Source: Pedobacter caeni (GTDB taxonomy: Bacteria; Bacteroidota; Bacteroidia; Sphingobacteriales; Sphingobacteriaceae). Taken from it: DNA of 64,000 nucleotides. Each line of letters opens with the position of its first letter. The first letter of the stretch is position 1. Shown here piece by piece: positions 42,278-51,249 of the stretch. The position numbers were made by a program, and so were the translations under genes. The stretch spans positions 1 through 64,000 of the forward strand of contig NZ_FQUQ01000003.1 in NCBI RefSeq assembly GCF_900129215.1, given 5' to 3'. The notes beneath the pieces were generated by a model. The model searched no databases. It was not told where the DNA came from and worked only from the letters and a program-made list of their open reading frames with translations.

Positions 42278-43026
42278 CAAACAATTACATCGCCTTTAGC
42301 TTGTGGGGAGATAAAGAAATTTATACTGCCGGAGCCATAAGAAATGCAGAAATGGCTGGAGAGATATACAAAGATTGGAAGGTAGTTGTATATTATGATC
42401 ATACGGTTCCGAAGCCAGTTATTCTGCGTTTAAATGAATTGAATGTCATTCTGAAGGATATGACCGGCTCTGGGATCTATGGCGCATTCTGGAGGTTTAC
42501 TGTGGCCGATTTGCCTGATAGTAAATACAATATATTCAGAGATACAGATTCACGATTATCTTTACGTGAAAAGCTGGCGGTGGATGAATGGATGAAAAAT
42601 GGAGATACACTTCATCTGATGAGGGATCATCCGTTTCATCTCTTGATTCCATATGGTGCAACATCACCTTCTATTCTAGCAGGAATGTGGGGGATTAAAG
42701 GAGGAGCTTTTGAAATGACTAAAGCAATAAAGGAGTTTTGCATGAACAAAGATGATTATTATGGAATTGACCAGGCATTTCTACAGGACGTATATACAAA
42801 ATTCAAGAACTCCATAACTGTTCATGATGATTTTTTTGAAAAAAAGCCCTTCCCCTCCAAGAGATCAGGTGATCGTTTTGTAGGAGAAAGAATTGGTGAA
42901 AATGAATTGCCTGCTGGGGATGAATGGAAACAAATTAGAATATACAATAAAACACATTATCCTTCGGTATTCAGGCGGTTTAAGTCATGGGCTTTGAGTA
43001 TTTTCACACAACCGTTAAAGAAATGA
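42274..43026 (+). CDS. Glycosyltransferase-like protein of unrecognised family
   Basis: A 250-residue protein. I do not recognise the family with confidence. FRDTDSRLS (about 89-97) is a DxD-like metal and nucleotide-sugar motif, and the aromatic-rich IAFSLWGDKEIYTAGAIRNA at the N-terminus is unusual. The context strongly implies a glycan-assembly enzyme: ATGA overlaps on both sides couple it to two GT2 genes. The acidic DxD and the likely GT-A-type alpha/beta pattern support a glycosyltransferase, but the donor and fold are inference. Confidence 0.6.
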   Translation: MTNNYIAFSLWGDKEIYTAGAIRNAEMAGEIYKDWKVVVYYDHTVPKPVILRLNELNVILKDMTGSGIYGAFWRFTVADLPDSKYNIFRDTDSRLSLREKLAVDEWMKNGDTLHLMRDHPFHLLIPYGATSPSILAGMWGIKGGAFEMTKAIKEFCMNKDDYYGIDQAFLQDVYTKFKNSITVHDDFFEKKPFPSKRSGDRFVGERIGENELPAGDEWKQIRIYNKTHYPSVFRRFKSWALSIFTQPLKK

Positions 43027-43826
43027 CCTATAGTATAATCGTGCCGACGTTTAATTCGGCGAATACAATTCAGGAGTGTCTGCATAGCATCTTGAATCAG
43101 AGTTGTGAGGATCTGGAGATTTTGATTAGCGACGGAGCTTCCACGGACGCGACACGGGAGGTTGTTGAAAGCTTTAATGACAATCGAATCAAGTTCTTTT
43201 CAGAGCCTGATAAAGGAGTATATTTTGCAATGAATAAAGCAATAGGCAGGGCATCGGGCAAGTGGCTGTTGTTTATAGGAAGTGACGATACCCTATATAC
43301 GAATAAGGTTCTTGAAGAAATGAAAGGTTATCTGGATAAGACTGACGCTGGTATGGTATATGGGAGTGTTAAAATTGTGGGTAGTGCCCCCTGGGCAGAA
43401 GATGGGGAAATTTATAGAGGAGAAACTCCGTTGACGACACTATTGGTAAACAATATCTGCCATCAGGCTATTTGTTATTCAAGAGAAGTTTTTAATTCCC
43501 GCAGTTCATACAATACAGATTACCCGATATGTGCAGATTACGATCTTAACCTTTTCTGTGCCTCAAGATATAAGTTGGAATATGTTCCTGTAATCTTGTC
43601 CAATTTTAAAGCAGGAGGACTGAGTTCGCTGGTCGATGATCCTGTCTTTAGGAAAGAAAAATGGACTAATATTGTCAATTATTTTGGAGAGAAATTATTT
43701 GATAAGAGTTTCCAGCCCCATCGGAAGTCAATAAGGAAGACGATCCCATTGTTTCTTAAGAAAGCTGAATTTAGAAATGCCCTTCTGGCAATGAGGCTAT
43801 ATTTGTATTATAGACGGAAAAAATAA
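43023..43826 (+). CDS. Glycosyltransferase family 2
   Basis: A 267-residue GT2 enzyme beginning MTYSIIVPTFNSANTIQECL; an in-frame ATG 36 bp upstream lies inside the preceding gene and is rejected. Motifs are ISDGASTDATREVV (about 35), EPDKGVYFAMNKAIGRASGK (about 60-79) and FIGSDDTLY with the Asp-Asp metal site. It resembles the GT2 gene at 41453 and may be a distant paralogue. It overlaps the previous stop by four bases and ends the coupled trio. A 99-bp gap with no strong terminator separates it from the convergent GT gene. Confidence 0.85.
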   Translation: MTYSIIVPTFNSANTIQECLHSILNQSCEDLEILISDGASTDATREVVESFNDNRIKFFSEPDKGVYFAMNKAIGRASGKWLLFIGSDDTLYTNKVLEEMKGYLDKTDAGMVYGSVKIVGSAPWAEDGEIYRGETPLTTLLVNNICHQAICYSREVFNSRSSYNTDYPICADYDLNLFCASRYKLEYVPVILSNFKAGGLSSLVDDPVFRKEKWTNIVNYFGEKLFDKSFQPHRKSIRKTIPLFLKKAEFRNALLAMRLYLYYRRKK

Positions 43827-43925
43827 CCTGCTTTTAAAATGCCAGGTTCAGGCTGACTCAGATGAACACACTTAATTTTTGTTGGATGGAATTATCCCCG
43901 GTAAGGACAATTGCACCTGAAAAAC

Positions 43926-44894
43926 TCACTCTTTTATAAATGCTTTGATACGTGTGGTAATGGAATCTGGTCCTTTTCGGAACGGAAGGAGGTAAAATAA
44001 CGTATCTCGTGCTTTCTCAGCTCTTTTCTTTGAAAAAGAGAATAAGTAGTTGATTGGGGCTATTAAAAGCAATGCCAGCCAGATATCGGGTCTCCCTTCC
44101 GTCTTTAAAGTCGCTCTCATTGCAGCGTAATACTTTCTCAGTATTACATACGCATCTTCAAAACCTTTCATTAATTTCTCATCTCGGAAAGAGGTAGTCA
44201 GCTTAAAATCCGGAATGAAATGCTGATAAACTAAAGCAGCGTCATAATATAGATCATAGCCTTTAAGCACTAATCGAATACAATATTCTGTATCTTCTGC
44301 AGAAAGGATATTTTTCTCTTTATATTCCGGTAGAAAGGAGGGATAGGTTTTATACATTTCGAGGTACAACGATTTTCTGGTAGATAAGCCAGCACCCCAT
44401 AGCAGCTTTCGGGACTTTAGGATCCCGGTTTTGTTGGCCTGTGGGCCAACTGCATAAGCTGAATGATAATTCTGAAACCATTCAGGGAGTGCTGCTCCAG
44501 CTGTTACAGGAATTCCCTGCCCGCCAATAGCAGCAACCTTAGGCATGGTTTCTAAAAGCGGATAGACTGTCTTTACATAATCCGGTGCCAACCAGTTGTC
44601 GTCATCACAGATAATCAGATATTCATAACGTGCTTCCTTTATGGCATGTTGTAAAGCATATAACTTCCCTGGTTTGGGTTCATTGATGGTTTTAAAAGAT
44701 ACCTCAGGAAGGTTGTATTTATGCCATTCCTGTTCGGAAAATTCAGATGATTCATCTGTTGAGGCATTGTCGGCAAGTATGACCTCCCAGGCAATTTCGC
44801 CAGGGACTGACTGCCTTGCAATATGACCTATGGTATCGCTTAACCGATCCACACCATTAAAAGTGCAGATGATGATTGTTATTCCTTTGTTCAT
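43926..44894 (-). CDS. Glycosyltransferase family 2
   Basis: A 322-residue GT2 enzyme: ITIIICTFNGVDRLSDTIGH (about 5-24), VILADNASTDESSEF (about 38), INEPKPGKLYALQHAIKEAR (about 71) and LIICDDDNWLAPDYVK with the Asp triad (about 93). A C-terminal hydrophobic stretch, IWLALLLIAPINYLFSF (about 271-287), suggests membrane contact, fitting a lipid-linked acceptor. It is the last gene of the minus-strand operon that begins with the MsbA-like exporter, 8 bp after the preceding GT gene. Confidence 0.85.
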   Translation of the reverse strand: MNKGITIIICTFNGVDRLSDTIGHIARQSVPGEIAWEVILADNASTDESSEFSEQEWHKYNLPEVSFKTINEPKPGKLYALQHAIKEARYEYLIICDDDNWLAPDYVKTVYPLLETMPKVAAIGGQGIPVTAGAALPEWFQNYHSAYAVGPQANKTGILKSRKLLWGAGLSTRKSLYLEMYKTYPSFLPEYKEKNILSAEDTEYCIRLVLKGYDLYYDAALVYQHFIPDFKLTTSFRDEKLMKGFEDAYVILRKYYAAMRATLKTEGRPDIWLALLLIAPINYLFSFSKKRAEKARDTLFYLLPFRKGPDSITTRIKAFIKE

Positions 44895-44902
44895 TGAATC
44901 GC

Positions 44903-45820
44903 TTACTTTTTATGCCTATAGGCAGCCCAGATTGCCGAAGGCAGAAACTTAAATATATTGGTTTTGGAGGAGAGAGGATTGCTGAATAAGGGTTTGATCA
45001 GTGCTTTATTTATCGGGTCAATGGTCTTTCTTACTTTCCAGAATTCTTTATATTGTTTTTTGAAAGCAAGTGCATATATCTTATCATTAATGAGCTGCTC
45101 CTTATACATCCAATTGATAATTCTTATTTCCTCGATGAAATTGAGTCCACTTTTGAAGGCTTTGCCGCTTACATCTTTGTCATGTTTTCTGAAATAATTG
45201 AGTACTTTTCCACTAATATGGGTTTTGCCCTGTCTTGCAACCTCGATCCAGAAAAGCCTGTCTCCGGAAAACTTGAAAGTGGTGAAGTCCCTTGCAACCT
45301 TTTTAAAGGTCTCTCTTTTGAAGATGGCCATACTGGCATTGTAAATAGATACCTTTACAGCTAGATAATCCTGAATAAAAGTATTGCTATCGACTACTTC
45401 AGATAAATATTTATGACTCGATTGCCATTTTATCTTGTTCTCTCCATTAATGTAATACATCTGACAATAACTGATGACACAGTCCTTATCTTTTTGAATG
45501 CCTTCAATCAAATCTTCAAGAAGAGATGGTTCACACCAATCGTCACTCTCGGCAATCCATACATACTTCCCCTTTGCAAGATTAATTCCTTTTTCCCATT
45601 GTAAAAATGGACTGCCGCTATTTGTTGTATTGAAAACGATATGGCTGATTTTTGGATGTTGAGCATAGCTTTCTATCACCTCTTTACTATTATCGGTAGA
45701 GCAATCATCTAAAATGATTACCTCGAAATCCTGAAAGGTCTGGGCTAGAACAGAGTCTATTCTTTGCTTTAAATAAGGAGCATGATTGTAATTGGGAATT
45801 ATAACAGAGACAGCTATCAT
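44903..45820 (-). CDS. Glycosyltransferase family 2
   Basis: A 305-residue GT2 enzyme: VSVIIPNYNHAPYLKQRIDS (about 4-23), VIILDDCSTDNSKEVI (about 34) and WIAESDDWCEPSLLEDL, which holds the Asp-Asp metal site (about 88). The segment FQDF-x-x and GSPFLQWEKGINLAKGKY are usual for this group. Donor and acceptor are unknown. It is the fourth gene in the exporter-led operon, 28 bp after the GT2/GT7C gene and 8 bp before the last GT. Confidence 0.85.
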   Translation of the reverse strand: MIAVSVIIPNYNHAPYLKQRIDSVLAQTFQDFEVIILDDCSTDNSKEVIESYAQHPKISHIVFNTTNSGSPFLQWEKGINLAKGKYVWIAESDDWCEPSLLEDLIEGIQKDKDCVISYCQMYYINGENKIKWQSSHKYLSEVVDSNTFIQDYLAVKVSIYNASMAIFKRETFKKVARDFTTFKFSGDRLFWIEVARQGKTHISGKVLNYFRKHDKDVSGKAFKSGLNFIEEIRIINWMYKEQLINDKIYALAFKKQYKEFWKVRKTIDPINKALIKPLFSNPLSSKTNIFKFLPSAIWAAYRHKK

Positions 45821-45848
45821 TGCGTTGAATTCTTAGTAGAATAATTAT

Positions 45849-46649
45849 TTAAAGGTATTGAGAGAGTCCAAATTTACATGTTTTTGTATGATTCGCGATG
45901 GCGTTTTTAAGTATAGCATCATTTGTGTTTAATTGCTGCCTTTGTGCTTCAGGATGATAGATGTGAAAAGTAACTGCGCCAAATTTTAATATTCTTTTTT
46001 TTATTCCTGAATTAGATAACCTGACTGCGAGCTCGCTATCTTCTCTGCCCCATCCAACAATAGCTTCATTGTAGCCATTAACCTTGACAAGGTCAGCCTT
46101 CCAGAAAGCCATATTACAGCCTCTGACATACATTATATTACTGGATTTATATCGTTCCGCAAGAAATTCACGTAGCGTTGGTATCCTTAGTCCGTTAGAG
46201 AAATTTGTAATCCCTTTTGAAAAGACAGAAACCTCTATTTTATTTTCACTTACCAGTTTGGTAGAAAGTTGTGGAGACATTTGAACCCTGGTTCCCGAAA
46301 CAAAAGCTCCTGTCCGATTAAATGACAGGTGATCCGCGATGAAGTGTTTCTCTAACACCAGATCGCCATCTATCTGAACAATATATTCCATTTTCGCTTT
46401 AGCAATGGCCTTATTTCGAATTTTAGACAGCTGAAAACCTGTATCTTCCTGCCATACATGGATTAGTGGTACTTTGAATTGTTGCTGATATTGGGTGATG
46501 ATGTTTTTGGTCGTCTCAGTGGACCCGTCATCAGCAATAATGATTTCATCTGGCATGATGGTTTGCTGAAGAATACTTTTTAAGCATAATTCCAAAGCTT
46601 CAGGCCAGTTGTAAGTCGTTACAATTAGTGTGAGACTAGGATTGCGCAT
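45849..46649 (-). CDS. Glycosyltransferase family 2 with GT7-type C-terminal domain (copy B)
   Basis: About 266 residues. A GT2 domain (TLIVTTYNWPEALELCLKSI, about 7-26; IIADDGSTETTK) is joined to a galactosyltransferase-type C-terminal domain with GWGREDSELAVRLSN (about 199-213). It is closely similar to its upstream neighbour, pointing to tandem duplication. Starts at 46649 (MRNPS) or 46655 are both possible; either overlaps the end of the neighbour by 14-20 bp, so translation is coupled. The probable role is a hexosyl transfer in LPS or capsule, by family. Confidence 0.85.
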   Translation of the reverse strand: MRNPSLTLIVTTYNWPEALELCLKSILQQTIMPDEIIIADDGSTETTKNIITQYQQQFKVPLIHVWQEDTGFQLSKIRNKAIAKAKMEYIVQIDGDLVLEKHFIADHLSFNRTGAFVSGTRVQMSPQLSTKLVSENKIEVSVFSKGITNFSNGLRIPTLREFLAERYKSSNIMYVRGCNMAFWKADLVKVNGYNEAIVGWGREDSELAVRLSNSGIKKRILKFGAVTFHIYHPEAQRQQLNTNDAILKNAIANHTKTCKFGLSQYL

Positions 46650-47421
46650 AACCATTTATACAAGTTTTTAGTTTATTTTTAAGGGTGTTTCTGACTGCTT
46701 CAGCATGTTTACCCTCGTTTGACCGGGATGCTTCTTTGTGTGATAGATGAAATTGAACTGCCCGGAGTTTAATTCCTTTTTTTAACTTTCCTGTATTGAT
46801 AAATCTTGCTGCGAGCTCTTCATCTTCATGCCCCCATCCCTGAAGGTCATTGTCGTATCCGTTAACCAGGACATAATCTGACTTCCAAAAGGCAAGGTTA
46901 CTTCCTCTGACACTATTTGAGTTTCTTTTTTTCTTTTCAAAAAGAAAAGAAAGTAGGGGGAAACGAATGGCATTAAATCTATTGATAATACCTTTGGATA
47001 AAAAGCAAAAATCGATCTGTGTTGTCCGGTATAGCTCAGGGAGTCTGTCCTGATGGATATGTGCCCGGGTTCCTCTTACAAAAACGTCTTTCTCGGCAAC
47101 GTGGTTATGATCTTTAATGAAGTGCTTTTCAAGGATCACATCTCCGTCTATCTGAACGATATAGTCCCCCGAAGCTTCTTTAATTGCTTTGTTAACAATG
47201 ATAGATTTTCTAAAACCAAGATCTTTATGCCAGATATGAACCAGTGGAACAGGAAAATCAACCCGCATGACTTCAATTAAAGACTTGGTATCTGGTCCTG
47301 AACCGTCATCAGCAATCAGGACTTCAACGGGAAGCTGTGTTTGTTGCTTAACACTAAGCAAACATAACTTAAGTGCCTCAGGCCAGTTGTATGTAGATAT
47401 AATCAGTGATATTTGGGGCAT
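46636..47421 (-). CDS. Glycosyltransferase family 2 with GT7-type C-terminal domain (copy A)
   Basis: A 261-residue enzyme with the same architecture as copy B: ISLIISTYNWPEALKLCLLS (about 4-23), LIADDGSGPDTKSLI (about 35), YIVQIDGDVILEKHFIKDHN (about 90-109) with the Asp-x-Asp metal site, and GWGHEDEELAARFIN (about 198) in the GT7-like part. The two copies share the order of motifs and even the FHxSHxEA/FHIYHPEA-type ending. It starts 8 bp after the stop of the MsbA-like gene, so the ABC exporter and the transferase are cotranscribed. Confidence 0.85.
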   Translation of the reverse strand: MPQISLIISTYNWPEALKLCLLSVKQQTQLPVEVLIADDGSGPDTKSLIEVMRVDFPVPLVHIWHKDLGFRKSIIVNKAIKEASGDYIVQIDGDVILEKHFIKDHNHVAEKDVFVRGTRAHIHQDRLPELYRTTQIDFCFLSKGIINRFNAIRFPLLSFLFEKKKRNSNSVRGSNLAFWKSDYVLVNGYDNDLQGWGHEDEELAARFINTGKLKKGIKLRAVQFHLSHKEASRSNEGKHAEAVRNTLKNKLKTCINGYAQS

Positions 47422-47429
47422 AAGATGAG

Positions 47430-49253
47430 CTAGCTGGTGAATGTTTGCATATCTATCAGTCGCCTGTATAATCCATCGTTGTTCATTAGGGTAGAATGGT
47501 TCCCTGATTCCACCACTTTTCCATTTTCTATTACAAGAATCTTGTCTGCATGTTGGATTGTACTTAGCCTGTGTGCAATAATAATCGAGGTTCTGTTTTC
47601 CATTAGCTTATTCAGAGCATCCTGTACCAGTTTTTCAGATTCTGTATCCAGTGCTGATGTTGCCTCGTCCAGAAGCATAACAGGTGGGTTGGCCAGTACG
47701 GCACGGGCGATACAAATCCGCTGTTTCTGACCACCGGATAATTTGCCGCCCCTGTCTCCAATATTGGTCTCATAGCCATCTTCGGTATTCTCAATGAAAT
47801 CATGAGCATTGGCAATCTTAGCTGCCATGATTACTTCATCCCTGCTTGCGTCTGGTTTTCCGAAAATGATGTTGTTGTAAATGCTATCGTTAAATAGAAT
47901 AGACTCCTGGTTTACCGTTCCCATTTGTTCTCTAATGCTGTTTAACGTAACATCTTTTAAATTGTGATTGTCTATAAAGATATTGCCGGATTTAGGGTCA
48001 TGAAATCTCGGAATAAGGTCTATGATTGTACTTTTACCACCGCCGGAAGGGCCAACAAGTGCTACAGTCTGCCCCTTCTCTACTGTAAATGAAAGATCTG
48101 TCAGGATTTCACGATCTCCATAATTGAAATAAACGTGTTCAAAACGGATGGATTCATTAAAACCTTTCAATGGAATGGCATCTTTCTTATCTACCATCTC
48201 AGGCTTGGTATCGACCAACTCTAAGACCCTTACCCCAGCGGCAATTCCAGAATGAATTGAACTAAATGAATCTGTTAAAGCTTTAATAGGTTGCATCACC
48301 TGGGAAAACATGGCAATGTACACGAGGAACTTGGAGGGTGTAAGGTCTCCCTGGGCCCTAAGTATCATAGTGCCTCCATACAACACAATAAAAACTACAA
48401 CCAATACACCAAGAGTCTGAGAAACCGGTGAAGCAAGTTGCTGCCTGCGTGCCATTTTTTTGTTCAGATTTGAGTAAAAGACGTTTTCATTATGAAACTT
48501 GCTTTTTATTCTTTCTGTGGCATTAAATGCCTTAATAATACGGATGCCACCTAAAGCTTCATCTAAAAATCCGATCATTTTGGCAAAGCTTTCATGCGAC
48601 TCCATTGCTTGCTGTTTTAATCTTTTAACAATCTTGCTAATGATGAATCCGGAAACCGGGATGACAAGCAATGAAAACAAAGTAAGTTTTACAGAAATTG
48701 AGAGTAATACACCAATATAAAAGATCAATTGTAACGGCTCTTTAAATACAACCTGTAAAGTACTGGTAACTGTTCCTTGTACTACTTGAACATCTGAGGC
48801 TACTTTAGAAATAATATCGCCCTTTTTTTCATTACTGAAATATCCGATATGAAGGTCCATGACATTATTAAATACGGCTTTACGTAGGTTAAGTAAAGTG
48901 TGAACCCTTAAATCCTCCATAAAACGCTGGGAAAGGTAGCGGAAAAAGTTGGCCAGGAAAACACAGCCTACGATTACTGCACAGACGATTTTTAAAGTAT
49001 ATTCTTTTCCATAGGTTACAATTGTATAATTCACATAGGCATTAAACTTGCCTACAGGATCCCAGTCCGTAGATTTATCTGATAAAAGCGAAATTGTGCT
49101 GGATTTAGAGGTGAAAATCGTTTCCAGTAGAGGGCCTAACAAAGTAAAAAGAAAAGTGTTGAAAAATATGGCCAATATCGTTACAAGAATATATGGAATA
49201 GCGTATTTTTCTATTGGCTTTGCGAATGTTAAAAGTCTAAAATAGGTCTTCAT
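47430..49253 (-). CDS. MsbA-like ABC exporter (permease plus ATPase)
   Basis: About 607 residues from ATG 49253 (MKTYFRLLTFAKPIEKYAIP). An upstream in-frame start would add 71 residues without family character and is rejected. A six-helix membrane domain (about 15-340) precedes an ATPase domain with Walker A GPSGGGKST (about 397), signature LSGGQKQR (about 501), Walker B VMLLDEATS (about 521) and H-loop IAHRLST. It resembles MsbA and related lipid or polysaccharide flippases, with an unusually long first periplasmic loop. Leading a GT operon, it could flip a lipid-linked glycan or lipid A; the choice is inference. Confidence 0.88.
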   Translation of the reverse strand: MKTYFRLLTFAKPIEKYAIPYILVTILAIFFNTFLFTLLGPLLETIFTSKSSTISLLSDKSTDWDPVGKFNAYVNYTIVTYGKEYTLKIVCAVIVGCVFLANFFRYLSQRFMEDLRVHTLLNLRKAVFNNVMDLHIGYFSNEKKGDIISKVASDVQVVQGTVTSTLQVVFKEPLQLIFYIGVLLSISVKLTLFSLLVIPVSGFIISKIVKRLKQQAMESHESFAKMIGFLDEALGGIRIIKAFNATERIKSKFHNENVFYSNLNKKMARRQQLASPVSQTLGVLVVVFIVLYGGTMILRAQGDLTPSKFLVYIAMFSQVMQPIKALTDSFSSIHSGIAAGVRVLELVDTKPEMVDKKDAIPLKGFNESIRFEHVYFNYGDREILTDLSFTVEKGQTVALVGPSGGGKSTIIDLIPRFHDPKSGNIFIDNHNLKDVTLNSIREQMGTVNQESILFNDSIYNNIIFGKPDASRDEVIMAAKIANAHDFIENTEDGYETNIGDRGGKLSGGQKQRICIARAVLANPPVMLLDEATSALDTESEKLVQDALNKLMENRTSIIIAHRLSTIQHADKILVIENGKVVESGNHSTLMNNDGLYRRLIDMQTFTS

Positions 49254-49395
49254 TAAAAGTTTGAAATTTTTCAAAGATACTGATTTGTTAGCTTGTTCGC
49301 AGAAATGCCGTATGTTTCCCTCTTTAGCTGACTTTAAACAGAGTGAATGAGGCTCAAATAAAATACGTTTATTTGTAAAAAATAATACCGAAAGA

Positions 49396-50298
49396 ATGAA
49401 TTCCCACTTATCTCTTCTTGTTAAAATTAATGAGCATAACTTTAACGCATTAGCGAGGGTCCTCACCTTGGTGGAAAATGATCTGGAAGGGAGTAGTGAG
49501 CTATTAAAAGCACTTAATATTGATCAGGCTGTTCCGGTGATTGGGATTACCGGCCCTCCCGGAGCAGGGAAAAGCACATTGGTAAATGCAATGATCGAGC
49601 AGTTAAGCAAGCAGGAGAAAAGGATTGCCGTAATTGCTGTAGATCCGACCTCTCCTTTTAATCTGGGCTCTCTTTTGGGCGACAGAGTTCGGATGTCGGC
49701 TCATTTTAATAAGCCAAATGTGTTTATCCGGTCCGTTGCCACCAGGGGCTCAGTAGGAGGGCTATCTGCAAAAATTATTGAATTAGTGGACGTGTTAAAA
49801 TCTGCTGGTTTTGATTATGTAATCGTGGAAACCGTTGGTGTGGGTCAATCAGAAATAGAAATAGCAGGGTTGGCTGACATTACAGTAGTCGTGCTGGTTC
49901 CAGAAGCCGGTGATGAAATTCAGCACATCAAATCCGGGCTGATGGAAGTTGGGGATGCTTTTGTGGTTAATAAATCAGATCGTGATGGTGCCGATAGTTT
50001 CGCAAGCAACTTAAAAAAAATGGTGCGCGACCGGCATGAGTATATCCCTGTTCTGAAAACTATTGCAGATAAGAATGTGGGAATTGATGAACTGCTGGAC
50101 TGGATCACTAAAGCAAATCATCGTGATCAGCATCGTCGTTTGTACCTATATACGGAGAAAGCATACCGGCTGATTCAAAACCTGAGGATGAAGGATATAG
50201 AAAAACAAGATCTTCAGCAACATATAGCTAAAGCGATGAAGGCCGGTGATTTTAGTTTGTACCAATTCGTAGATCATTATTTGAATCCGGTAACTTAA
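49396..50298 (+). CDS. meaB: Methylmalonyl-CoA mutase-associated GTPase MeaB
   Basis: MeaB (ArgK) is a G3E GTPase that loads and protects the adenosylcobalamin cofactor of methylmalonyl-CoA mutase. The 300-residue protein shows Walker A GPPGAGKST (about 54-62), AVDPTSPFNLGSLLGDRVRM (about 83), VETVGVGQSE (about 150) and the base-specificity motif VNKSD (about 192). The mutase genes are not in the window. It is divergent from the MsbA-like gene, with 142 bp between; no clean promoter box is seen there. Confidence 0.93.
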   Translation: MNSHLSLLVKINEHNFNALARVLTLVENDLEGSSELLKALNIDQAVPVIGITGPPGAGKSTLVNAMIEQLSKQEKRIAVIAVDPTSPFNLGSLLGDRVRMSAHFNKPNVFIRSVATRGSVGGLSAKIIELVDVLKSAGFDYVIVETVGVGQSEIEIAGLADITVVVLVPEAGDEIQHIKSGLMEVGDAFVVNKSDRDGADSFASNLKKMVRDRHEYIPVLKTIADKNVGIDELLDWITKANHRDQHRRLYLYTEKAYRLIQNLRMKDIEKQDLQQHIAKAMKAGDFSLYQFVDHYLNPVT

Positions 50299-51164
50299 GG
50301 CCGACTCATTTTGAGTACAGTTGGTGTCAATTGTAATTTTTTCCAGTGTTCTGGCTTCTTTTTATAAAGAAAAGAACCTTACCAGTTTATATCTTATACT
50401 AAGATAGTGGTCATATTCTCACCAGAATGATCTATCTGGGAGATTTTGGGATTGCTTCCAGGAGTCGTCTCATGACGAGTGGATATACCGTTGGGCCCGT
50501 CTCATGCAGGTCCTTGTTTTGACAGATATTCTCCAAAACCACTTCTGCCGTTTTGAATAAACAATGGACGCCAGACACGATAGGTTATCTTCGGAGCGAC
50601 TATGTTAATTCTTTTGGTATAGTTGAAAACTTCTTCCCCAAATTCTTCAGGAATAAATTTTTCGGCATGTTAGTCGTCCTAAAATTTATAGAAATCTTAT
50701 GGGCCACTTTATTTAATATGGATGTATTCCTGGGAGTTAAGATGGGAAGCCGATGTCTGAAATGGTTGTAGTATCATTTTCGAAATTGCCATAGCTGATA
50801 TTTAAAGAAGTGAAGATGTTGATTCCTCTGAGCTGGCAGCAGTCTATAATTGTCTTTTAAAAAGGACTTTTTTGTCTGAAGGAATAGGACAATTCCTGTC
50901 AAATGGTGACATGGCATGACGGATTATCCTGATTGAAAATGACTAGTGTATAATTTACACCACAAGTATAGTGTTTTTATGTTAAGGAATTGTAATCAAT
51001 AATATTATTTGTTATCGTATTGGTTTTCAGTGGGTTTTGGTTGTTTTAAAGCCAATGTGAAATCTGCATTGTATATTCTCCTGCTAGATAATATTGACCT
51101 GAATAAGCGCCATAGTTAGGTAATTAGTGACACTTTTTAAGTTTGGAACGGAGTTTGTGTAGCT
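50299..51164. other. Long stretch without a credible gene between meaB and the OmpA-family gene
   Basis: About 870 bp. The longest frame (50553-50771, plus) has no family character or RBS context. On the minus strand, 50420-50560 contains a 45-codon frame opening with GTG whose translation (DLHETGPTVYPLVMRRLL near the end) is protein-like; it may be the remnant of a decayed gene. CGTCTCATG occurs twice, at 50467-50475 and 50499-50507. No tRNA, IS ends or strong hairpins were seen. Confidence 0.4.
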
Positions 51165-51196
51165 ATTGTGAGAATTTAAAAATTTGTTTAATTTTG
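51165..51196 (+). promoter_or_regulatory. Promoter of the OmpA-family gene
   Basis: ATTG (51165-51168), a 20-bp spacer, and the perfect -7 box TAATTTTG (51189-51196) give a start near 51203 and an A/T-rich leader of about 47 nt. It is the best promoter in the window, matching the highly expressed look of the gene. Confidence 0.7.
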
Positions 51197-51249
51197 CTAC
51201 ACAAAAAAATTATACAATTAAAATTTGTTTAACCTTAAAAAAGAAAATT

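Noticed and set aside
42987..43022. Upstream ATG for the third gene of the GT trio
   Set aside because: It lies within the preceding gene; the ATG at 43023 forms the usual four-base ATGA overlap and begins the GT2 core.
49254..49466. 71-codon upstream extension of the MsbA-like gene
   Set aside because: It overlaps the meaB start on the other strand and lacks homology-like character; the ATG at 49253 gives the normal N-terminus.
50553..50771. 72-codon plus-strand frame in the meaB-ompA gap
   Set aside because: No family character, no promoter or initiation context, and skewed composition; listed only as part of the gene-free stretch.
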